Shown: positions 8,273 to 14,059 of the stretch, in pieces
How positions within the stretch are numbered: position 1 is the stretch's first letter
Layout: each line of letters begins with the position of its first letter
Assembly: GCA_000697455.1 (NCBI GenBank)
Contig: JNET01030940.1
Coordinates: forward strand, 1-14,059
Reading direction: 5' to 3'
Origin: Basidiobolus heterosporus B8920
Lineage: Eukaryota > Basidiobolomycota > Basidiobolomycetes > Basidiobolales > Basidiobolaceae
Length of the DNA: 14,059 nt
Translations under genes and position numbers: made by a program
Notes under the pieces: generated by a model
Database searches by the model: none
What the model was told of the DNA's origin: nothing
The model's input: the letters and a program-made list of their open reading frames with translations, nothing else

Positions 8273-8787
8273 GGTTATTGAGAAGCATGAAAGCACCAAG
8301 GAGTATTTATCACTGCAGGGGATCTATCACTTTATTCCATACAGGGAAAAGATGCTTTCTCGACAATTCTGCTCCTCGAAATCATCAGCGCTGGCAAACC
8401 TTACAAAATATCTATCCAATTGTTATAGTGGAGAAAAAACGGCAATATGCCTTCTTTAGGTAGACTGTAGATAAAGTTGTTAGATGAACTCCAACCTGGC
8501 GCGAATCATGAATAGTTAATCGTATTTGGACATCCAACTTGATTGGAACATTCGAACTACTTGAAGTTCATCATCTGATTACTGAATTAAGCGTATTTTA
8601 TACAAGTATGTCTTTCGGTAACTGAGACAAAGGCTTGTTGATCAACAATACTTCCTTTCTCGTCTAAACATCTCCACTTCGAACTCTTTGCCGCCTTTTC
8701 CTGTGAAACAAATCAATCCCCTCTCCGTACGCTGTGGTTGATTGTGAATGTGACTTTATTTGGCAGATTTCTGGTCTGCTGGCTAAT

Positions 8788-8858
8788 GGCCCGTGGTAGC
8801 CCAAGTTACATGATTCAGGACTTCTCATTGAGCCCTGGACGAAACCCGGGTCGTGCGG
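8788..8858 (+). pseudogene. Possible tRNA-Glu-like relic
   Basis: The stretch contains GTGGTAGCCCAAGTTA followed by GATTCAGGACTTCTCA and then GACGAAACCCGGGTCG. These resemble, in order, the D-arm, the anticodon arm around CTC, and the start of the T-arm of a tRNA-Glu. The anticodon arm is about five bases too long and the T-loop TTCGA is not intact, so it cannot fold as a working tRNA. It may be a dead tRNA, a tRNA-derived SINE head, or chance similarity. Confidence 0.25.
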
Positions 8859-8921
8859 TGATTTTTGCTTTCACGAATGCAGTCATGGATGTGGGTTGGA
8901 TATAGGACTGAATATACCCTG

Positions 8922-10673
8922 CTATAGAGATTTCAGAGACTTCGTTACGCTATGTTGGATAGTACGATGAACATTCTCCCCAAAAAACATATAATGCAGT
9001 TGGGGAGTCACCATTAGAGCCTCTTCATTGATGCTGGCTACAGAAACGTGTCTTGTACGTCTTTTCAGCTTTCTTGGACTCTTTGTATTATCCCTAAAGC
9101 TCCAAGAATCGAGCAATCGCCCGGATTCACAACAGATAAACTGAAGTTGACATAACTGCTTGTTCATGACAGAGAGCATTGGCTTGACGTCGGGGAACTT
9201 ATCGATATGGTATTTGGAGTATTTGGACATGACCTCGATTTCTGCAAATCGATTGTACACTCCTGAGTCCAATGTTAGGATTAAAAACACGAATTTTGAA
9301 TGAGTTCGAATGGCAACTGAGAGAATATTTCGCGGATTAAAGGAGAAAATTAAGTTCTCGTCATAATGTCTCCAATCATTTGCCTCTGTCCATGACTTTA
9401 CTATAAAGCGTGTGCGCCAGTCAATATGGAGCTGGGGAACTTTATGAGATTCACCGCAGGATTCGCATTTGGTATCGGTCATATTTTTGGAATCTATGCT
9501 GATCTTCATACAATAAATACCACTGTTAGTTGACGCCACAAATGGGTCCAAAGGATGGACGAGCCAGTTTATGATGGCGCAAGACTCATCAATATAGCCA
9601 CTTTGCCGATCCGGCTGCTTTTGCCAAACTGCCTCCGGAAATTCAAACTCACTCCAATGGCCATGGATAACCTGGGAATCTAAATCGATATTAAGAAGAT
9701 GGGTTACGTGCTTATCTGTACCAATATCCCCATGATACATGTAAAAGTGAACTTGTCCTGAAACAAGTATCATAACAATAGGTAACCGAGGATGAAGTAA
9801 AACCTTATTAATCGCGTAACCTTCCAACTGAACCTTCTTTTCATTCATTCCAAGTTTTTCTTCAAAAACGCCAACAGCCTGTGGTTCGATGCTTATTGTA
9901 GTTGGCGAGTACACAGTTTCTCGAATATCAATGATAACACATTCTGGAGTAGAATTGGAATTCTTCTCTAGCACTAATATGGGCTCTCTGAACCCTAGAT
10001 ACCCATTCTTAACTTGTGAAGGATTTATACGCATGTCGTATGAGGTACACTTCTTGAAGTTAAAAACGTTGATGATGCGCTCTACAGTGGTTGTTTCTTC
10101 GTCTATCGGGGAACGAACATCAGTAAGCAACCAAGGGCCATTTGCCACTAAGAAGCAAATCTCTTCTGTTAAAGACGGGAGTTGAACAAAATGTTTTACT
10201 TCGTTTCTTAAGGAGTGAATCGTCATTACAGAAGAAGTAGGTAATAATACACCAAGTAGGTCTGGATTCTTATTCACTAGATATATTCTAGATTGCGAAG
10301 GTTTTTTGAAAACTTGTGTTTGGAATCGTCTTTTAACCCATGCATGGGACAAGAGTGCTCGCGCTCGAAACAACCAAAACCAGTCGGACACTTCGGGGGC
10401 AACAGAATCGAGAGCAGAGCCAGAGCTTTTGTTGAGTAATTCGTATTTCTGTTTGGGATCTTTGTCTGAAATGAATTGACGACAAGCGGAACGTTCTACC
10501 GTTTCTAGTTCAGTGCTGAAGCAAAGTAACCATTGCCGATACCAAAAGGCATCATTCCCAAGAAGCCGGCCAAATAATGTTTTATTCGTTTGTAGTAATT
10601 TTCTAAAGCAGAGTGAAATGTCGTCGATCTCATTCAGTATATAGAATAGTATCTCAGTTGGTAGCTCTTCCAT
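8922..10673 (-). CDS. F-box protein with a long uncharacterised C-terminal part
   Basis: A 583-residue intronless protein. Residues 3-49 form an F-box (LPTEILFYIL at the start and W44 and W48 near the end), the module that binds Skp1 in SCF ubiquitin ligases, so it probably selects a substrate for ubiquitination. The rest is beta-rich with alternating hydrophobic strands and could be a degenerate beta-propeller, but I see no clear WD or kelch repeats. CESC (403-406) is a lone CxxC pair. A basic patch near 531-542 (KSPRKLKRRTRH) could be a nuclear signal. The start is the only ATG before residue 150, so it is well supported, although a TATA-like TTTATAAA lies just 20-27 bp upstream. Substrate and orthologues are unknown to me. 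Confidence 0.85.
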   Translation of the reverse strand: MEELPTEILFYILNEIDDISLCFRKLLQTNKTLFGRLLGNDAFWYRQWLLCFSTELETVERSACRQFISDKDPKQKYELLNKSSGSALDSVAPEVSDWFWLFRARALLSHAWVKRRFQTQVFKKPSQSRIYLVNKNPDLLGVLLPTSSVMTIHSLRNEVKHFVQLPSLTEEICFLVANGPWLLTDVRSPIDEETTTVERIINVFNFKKCTSYDMRINPSQVKNGYLGFREPILVLEKNSNSTPECVIIDIRETVYSPTTISIEPQAVGVFEEKLGMNEKKVQLEGYAINKVLLHPRLPIVMILVSGQVHFYMYHGDIGTDKHVTHLLNIDLDSQVIHGHWSEFEFPEAVWQKQPDRQSGYIDESCAIINWLVHPLDPFVASTNSGIYCMKISIDSKNMTDTKCESCGESHKVPQLHIDWRTRFIVKSWTEANDWRHYDENLIFSFNPRNILSVAIRTHSKFVFLILTLDSGVYNRFAEIEVMSKYSKYHIDKFPDVKPMLSVMNKQLCQLQFICCESGRLLDSWSFRDNTKSPRKLKRRTRHVSVASINEEALMVTPQLHYMFFGENVHRTIQHSVTKSLKSL

Positions 10674-10987
10674 TGAATATCCAAGTGTTTACTTTATAAA
10701 AAGGGTAACATATCTTTAAACCATGAATGTTATCCAAGATTTAATCTCCATTGATTGGAATTTTTAGATTTTGGATAAAAATAGGTCAGTTGGTTAGATA
10801 TTAATCACTACTATTCGTATAAACTATACACAGTCATGAATTCTGTCGGAGAGTGAATGCTCATTATAATCCATTGGATTTCAGGATAACAACACAACAG
10901 ACCCTTGCCCTCCATCCATGTTGTGGCTCTATACTTGCTCTTGGTTCAACTTTCTTTCTCGTAGGTACCATGTTGACTCAAAACAGT
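10674..10987. other. Upstream region of the F-box gene
   Basis: This stretch of 314 bp lies between the F-box start and the 3' end of the tRNA gene. It is AT-rich. The TTTATAAA at 10693-10700 is the best core-promoter candidate. TAGGTCAGTTGGTTAGA (10782-10798) looks like a tRNA A-box, but no B-box follows. AAAA at 10980-10983 gives a T-run terminator for the tRNA on the minus strand. Confidence 0.5.
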
Positions 10988-11060
10988 CGAGGCACATGGG
11001 ACTCGAACCCACAATCCCCAGATCCGAAGTCTGATGCCTTATCCATTAGGCCAATGCCCC
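10988..11060 (-). tRNA. tRNA-Arg (anticodon UCG)
   Basis: A complete 73-nt cloverleaf without intron. The acceptor stem GGGGCAT pairs with GTGCCTC (two G-U pairs), the D stem is GCCT/AGGC, the anticodon stem is TCAGA/TCTGG with loop CTTCGGA (anticodon TCG), and the T stem is GTGGG/CCCAT with loop TTCGAGT. The discriminator base is G. Internal promoter boxes A (TGGCCTAATGG) and B (GGTTCGAGTCC) are intact, and a TTTT run follows about 4 nt after the 3' end. It reads CGN arginine codons, chiefly CGA. Confidence 0.95.
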
Positions 11061-11468
11061 GTACACGCACTCTTGGTAACATTAATATCATCCACTCAGA
11101 GCAACATTAATTCAGAAAGCAGTATCTAAGCCACCTGTAACCAGTTACTGAACCTCGTATCAATCATTATATAATCTACTTGTTTAGATGAGGATATGAG
11201 ATGATGATGATATACCACGAGACACGATTTGATAACCCTTTCTACCTCGGTTAGATTCAACTTGTATTTAATCGTGGAGCTTTGAGAATAGAAGAGTGAT
11301 TCTCAAGGATGAATTTAACTCACTACCATCAAATAACAAAGTATATACAAATATATGCAAACTGCATAATTCACACACACAACTTGCGTGTTTATAGACT
11401 TTCAGACCAGCATAAATTCCCACCTAAATATCCACCAATAAATTAAGATTGAGCAGTTACATACAAAC

Positions 11469-11536
11469 GATGTTGCTAAGTTTGATGTCTGTATTCCTGT
11501 TCCGATGTTGCTCAATTTGATGTCTATTCCTGTTCC
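11469..11536. repeat. Tandem duplication, 35 + 33 bp
   Basis: Two adjacent units both begin GATGTTGCT and end ATTCCTGTTCC. The second unit lacks two bases and differs at a few positions. A further partial start (AATGTTTCCTCC) follows. It lies 175-240 bp upstream of the HIT start codon. Confidence 0.75.
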
Positions 11537-11621
11537 AATGTTTCCTCCTGTGTACACAATTGAAAACATCACCCTGGAAGTAAATACGGAGAACTTAAAA
11601 AACCCCAATTTAGACAAGATT

Positions 11622-11656
11622 CACTGATGACGTAAACAGTGAGGATATATATTAAA
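11622..11656 (+). promoter_or_regulatory. HIT gene core promoter: CRE-like site and TATA box
   Basis: TGACGTAA (11628-11635) matches a CRE/ATF half-palindrome bound by fungal bZIP factors. It sits between exact inverted arms CACTG (11622-11626) and CAGTG (11637-11641). TATATATTAAA follows at 11646-11656, 55-65 bp upstream of the ATG at 11711. Factor binding is inferred from motif only. Confidence 0.5.
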
Positions 11657-11710
11657 CAAAGCAACCTTCACCAACCCTTATTGAACTACTCGCTCTCCTA
11701 TCCATTAAGT

Positions 11711-12273
11711 ATGTCTCAGAAACTTGCTGACAACTGCATCTTTTGTAAGATTATTCGTGGTGAAATTCCCTCTTGCAAAGTGATCGAAACTGAAAAAAGC
11801 TATGCCTTCATGGATATTCAACCACTCTCTGAAGGACACACATTGATCATTCCCAAGTGTAAGTTACTGATAAAACAAAACATGTGGATAAGAGCGGCAC
11901 TGTTTGGTTCTGTACACGTTCACTAAATTATTGCCATTATTACAGACCATGCCCAGTTTGTTCACGAAGTGCCTGAAGAATACTTGGCTGACCTTCTTCC
12001 TTTGGCTAAGAAGGTTGCGTTAGCTATTGGTGCTGAAAATTACAATATCTTACAAGTACTTTATTTTTTCTATTGAACTTGCTCTTGCAGGTTATTAATC
12101 CCACTTTACAACAGAACAACGGTGCACTTGCTCATCAAGAAGTACCTCATGTCCATTTCCACATCATTCCTAAACCAAATGAAAGTGAGGGTTTAGGCAT
12201 TCGCTGGCCCGCCAAGTCTCCTTCTATCGATGAAGTTAAGAAGTCTAGTGAAGCCATCATTCAAAAGTTGTAA
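11711..12273 (+). CDS. HIT-family nucleotide hydrolase (HINT/HNT1-like), 3 exons
   Basis: A 138-residue cytosolic or nuclear purine-nucleoside phosphoramidase of the histidine-triad family, which splits AMP-NH2-like and AMP-lysine bonds. Exons are 11711-11858, 11946-12055 and 12115-12273 (417 nt, in frame). CIFCKIIRGEIP near the N-terminus (C9 and C12), DIQPLSEGHTLIIPK, NILQNNG and the triad HVHFHII (H98, H100, H102, with H100 the expected nucleophile) match yeast Hnt1 and animal HINT1 almost throughout. I start at the ATG before SQKLADNC; an in-frame upstream ATG at 11639 lies before the TATA box and would add residues not seen in the family. The second intron has two in-frame acceptors 24 nt apart; the later one gives family-normal NILQNNG. 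Confidence 0.95.
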
Positions 12274-12511
12274 AAACGTAAAAATGCACACCCTCACATT
12301 TGAACCAATGTTATAAACATTAAAATGAATTATATCAACGAAGGCGATATCAACAATGTTCTCTTTTTAAAGCACTGGGCTGGTTTTTAATTTCATTGAT
12401 ACAAATATAATGGTACTATACATGGATAGAAAGGTGTGCAATAATATGCCTCTTAAGATATACATATTAAAGGTTGAAAATATACCAAGGTGTCTACCGA
12501 CTCTACTTCAA
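12274..12511. other. Convergent 3' region between HIT and first H2A gene
   Basis: This stretch of 238 bp is AT-rich and holds the 3' UTRs of the HIT gene (plus) and the first H2A gene (minus). I see no canonical animal-type histone stem-loop, as expected for a fungus, and no other gene. Confidence 0.5.
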
Positions 12512-12910
12512 TTATAGTTCTTGAGATTCACCTTCCTTCTTGGATTTCTTGGGAAGTAGTGAGCCATGAATGTTAGGCAAGACACCACCTTGCGCAATCG
12601 TCACGTTAGACAGTAACTTGTTCAACTCTTCATCGTTTCTAATGGCGAGTTGCAAGTGACGAGGAATAATTCTGGTCTTTTTGTTGTCTCTTGCGGCGTT
12701 TCCTGCCAACTCAAGAATTTCAGCGGCAAGGTACTCTAATACAGCAGCCAAGTAGACGGGGGCACCAGCAGCAATACGTTGAGAATAGTTACCCTTACGC
12801 AAGTGACGATGGATACGACCAACGGGGAACTGAAGTCCGGCCTTGGAGGAGCGAGATTTGGAACCACCGCTGACTGCTTTACCGCTTTTACCACCAGCTT
12901 TGCCAGACAT
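12512..12910 (-). CDS. Histone H2A (copy 1)
   Basis: A core nucleosome histone of 132 residues without intron. The N-terminal tail is rich in G, S and K. The fold carries [42 protein letters not shown] (split here only for length in the family's usual order) and the docking segment [13 protein letters not shown]. The C-terminus is SQEL (129-132), the site phosphorylated by ATM/ATR-type kinases after DNA breaks, so this is an H2A that also does the job of H2A.X, as in yeasts. HGSLLPKK replaces the more usual HQNLLPKK or HQSLLPKK. It converges with the HIT gene and lies in tandem with a second copy 494 bp upstream. A weak TATA-like element (GTATAAG on the minus strand) is at 12983-12989. Confidence 0.97.
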   Translation of the reverse strand: MSGKAGGKSGKAVSGGSKSRSSKAGLQFPVGRIHRHLRKGNYSQRIAAGAPVYLAAVLEYLAAEILELAGNAARDNKKTRIIPRHLQLAIRNDEELNKLLSNVTIAQGGVLPNIHGSLLPKKSKKEGESQEL

Positions 12911-13404
12911 ATTTAAGTAAGTTGAATGTGAGAGAAGACGAAGTAAGGAAATACACAGTCAGACTTGCGACCACATTGATCTCTTATACCAACTCAAAGG
13001 TAATCTATTATTTCCAAAATCCAAATTCTCCACCAATAAACGGAACTTGTGAACATCATAGATTGGATTTCGATTTCGTGAGGTAGCTAAGTAGACTTGG
13101 ATTTTAACCAAAGAAATATCGGATCCTTGATTGGTTTATATTGAGTTGGTTTAAATTTCCACAAACCAATAATAGAAATCATCCATATAATCATCTCTTC
13201 ATAAGCCTATATTTCAAATATTGAAAATCATCGAGTTTTCTAGCAGAAATTCATTTTACCAAGGCAATTGAAAAATGCTTGGTAATTTTTAAGGACTATT
13301 TTCTGCAAATATTTGAAACCAATATCATTATTTCTTCGGAAATTTTATTTGAAAATTATTTATTGAATAGTAGTATATTTATATTACAAGTGGTTTACAT
13401 GGAT
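12911..13404. other. Spacer between the two H2A genes
   Basis: This 494-bp spacer serves as promoter for copy 1 and 3' region for copy 2. It has CCAAT-type sequences on either strand (13034-13039, near 13130 and 13166) and a set of nested inverted repeats at 13212-13318. It contains no H2B or other gene and shows no resemblance to the flanks of copy 2. Confidence 0.6.
13212..13318. repeat. Nested inverted repeats (hairpin or fold-back)
   Basis: Three exact pairs of arms are nested around one centre: TTTCAAATAT (13212-13221) with ATATTTGAAA (13309-13318); GCAGAA (13243-13248) with TTCTGC (13301-13306); and TTACCAAG (13256-13263) with CTTGGTAA (13278-13285), which encloses a 14-base loop. The unpaired parts are unequal (21 bases against 2 on the outer gap). 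It lies 87-193 bp beyond the stop of H2A copy 2 on its 3' side. It could be a 3' processing structure or a decayed fold-back transposable element. Confidence 0.6.
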
Positions 13405-13803
13405 TTAAAGTTCTTGAGACTCCCCTTCCTTCTTGGATTTCTTGGGAAGTAGTGAGCCATGAATGTTAGGCAAGACACCACCTTGCGCAATCGTCACGTT
13501 AGACAGTAACTTGTTCAACTCTTCATCGTTTCTAATGGCGAGTTGCAAGTGACGAGGAATAATTCTAGTCTTCTTGTTGTCTCTTGCGGCGTTTCCTGCC
13601 AACTCGAGAATTTCAGCGGCAAGGTACTCTAATACAGCAGCCAAGTAGACGGGGGCACCAGCAGCAATACGTTGAGAATAGTTACCCTTACGCAAGTGAC
13701 GATGGATACGACCAACGGGGAACTGAAGTCCGGCCTTGGAGGAGCGAGATTTGGAACCACCGCTGACTGCTTTACCACTTTTACCACCGGCTTTACCAGA
13801 CAT
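13405..13803 (-). CDS. Histone H2A (copy 2)
   Basis: This gene encodes the same 132-residue protein as copy 1, with the same SQEL end and no intron. I count nine nucleotide differences over 399, all synonymous, mostly near the two ends of the gene. The start at 13803 matches copy 1. An in-frame ATG at 13887 would add 28 residues, but it lies upstream of the TATA box and is not part of H2A. Fungal H2A genes are often divergent from an H2B gene, so an H2B could lie just past the window's end, but this cannot be seen here. Confidence 0.97.
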   Translation of the reverse strand: MSGKAGGKSGKAVSGGSKSRSSKAGLQFPVGRIHRHLRKGNYSQRIAAGAPVYLAAVLEYLAAEILELAGNAARDNKKTRIIPRHLQLAIRNDEELNKLLSNVTIAQGGVLPNIHGSLLPKKSKKEGESQEL

Positions 13804-14059
13804 ATTCGAATTGAAAATATAAGTAGATAATTGTTGGAAGGACCATACAATGTATATATATATATTTCCCCATGATAAACTAACCAATCAATAAGCATAA
13901 TTGAAATATTAATAGATTTGAATTAGCAAGTCGCGTTTCGTGATGATCGTGTATACGCGTTAACAAAAGCACAAAATTGAATTACTAGCAAATTCAAGTT
14001 AGATTGTAACAAAAGAATAAATGAATATTCAAGTTTAAGTTTCAAGGGAGAATTTTTTT
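13804..14059. other. Promoter region of H2A copy 2, window end
   Basis: This holds the TATA run and a CCAAT sequence (13884-13888, in ACCAATCAAT) upstream of H2A copy 2, then AT-rich sequence to the window edge. No coding frame of note is visible; part of a neighbouring promoter may be included. Confidence 0.5.
13853..13866 (-). promoter_or_regulatory. TATA run of H2A copy 2
   Basis: An alternating TA tract lies 50-63 bp upstream of the ATG at 13803, the same spacing as other TATA boxes here. Copy 1 lacks a comparable tract, so the two H2A genes have different core promoters. Confidence 0.6.

Larger units (their letters stand above)
8210..8921. other. Intergenic region between transporter and F-box genes
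   Basis: Both neighbouring genes are on the minus strand, so this region holds the transporter promoter and the F-box gene's 3' end. I see a TATA-like box (8264-8272), a perfect 14-bp palindrome TTGTTGATCAACAA (8635-8648), a tRNA-like relic (about 8788-8858) and a 16-bp match to the minisatellite (8901-8916). The plus-strand frame at 8076-8459 mostly overlaps transporter exons 1-2 in antisense and its promoter, and shows no family features. Confidence 0.6.
11061..11710. other. Region between tRNA-Arg and HIT genes
   Basis: This 650-bp region contains the HIT promoter in its last 100 bp or so. Other content: a small tandem duplication at 11469-11536 and AT-rich, low-complexity sequence. The minus-strand frame of 71 codons (11402-11617) is produced partly by that duplication and shows no family features, so I do not call a gene. 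Confidence 0.6.

Noticed and set aside
8076-8459. Plus-strand gene of 127 residues
   Set aside because: It overlaps the first two transporter exons in antisense and its promoter; no motif, and the transporter explains the coding signal.
8922-10673. Plus-strand gene within the F-box region (9889-10185)
   Set aside because: It is a shadow frame inside a 583-codon open reading frame that has an N-terminal F-box.
10782-10798. tRNA A-box near the F-box promoter
   Set aside because: TAGGTCAGTTGGTTAGA resembles an A-box, but no anticodon arm or B-box follows.
11402-11617. Minus-strand small protein with GNIGTGI-like repeats
   Set aside because: The protein repeat only mirrors the DNA tandem duplication at 11469-11536, which is not a multiple of three in unit length; no promoter or family support.
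12512-13803. H2A.Z or another variant histone
   Set aside because: Both sequences carry the canonical H2A core and an SQEL tail; there is no H2A.Z-type docking segment.
13405-13887. N-terminally extended H2A of 160 residues
   Set aside because: The upstream in-frame ATG precedes the TATA run, and the extra residues are not H2A-like; copy 1 has no such extension.

Overview
This window looks like nuclear DNA of a fungus, probably an early-diverging, AT-rich lineage. Zoopagomycota or Mucoromycota are possible, but I cannot name a genus. The reasons are: spliceosomal introns of mostly 56-66 bp with GTAAGT/GTATGT-like donors and AG acceptors; a type IID (ENA-like) cation ATPase, a family largely restricted to fungi, bryophytes and some protists; a canonical H2A ending in the fungal SQEL phospho-motif; and nuclear-type tRNA and histone genes.

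Layout. Positions 1-1347 hold no gene I can name. There is a probable relic LTR (about 430-789), palindromes, telomere-like repeats, a weakly repeated segment and one unidentified open stretch. 1348-4835 (minus) is a P-type ATPase gene of 11 exons that rebuilds into an in-frame 960-residue protein with the DKTGT, TGES, TGDH and GDGVND motifs present. 4836-5755 is the divergent promoter region, with a 24-bp minisatellite, an inverted repeat beside a TATA box and a TTAGGG pair. 5756-6223 (plus) is an intronless guanine-deaminase-type cytidine deaminase family gene. 6516-8209 (minus) is a 7-exon, 443-residue major facilitator transporter. 8922-10673 (minus) is an intronless F-box protein gene. 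10988-11060 (minus) is tRNA-Arg(UCG). 11711-12273 (plus) is a 3-exon HIT-family hydrolase (HINT/HNT1-like). 12512-12910 and 13405-13803 (both minus) are two H2A genes encoding the same protein.

The neighbours do not form a pathway. This is an ordinary gene-dense fungal segment, with ion export, small-molecule transport, purine metabolism, ubiquitin-ligase adaptor, nucleotide hydrolase and chromatin genes side by side. The only clear local relationship is the tandem H2A pair. A TATA-like box lies about 45-65 bp upstream of the start codon in five of the seven protein genes, which supports the chosen starts.

I found no clearly new biological system. The points most worth a second look are: an in-frame, stop-free intron that splits the catalytic DKTGT motif of the ATPase; a 25-nt micro-exon in the transporter; a bacterial/plant-type guanine deaminase without introns; the synonymous-only divergence of the H2A twins with unrelated flanks; and nested inverted repeats between them. 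Splice sites, identities and repeat counts were read by eye, without any search or folding program.
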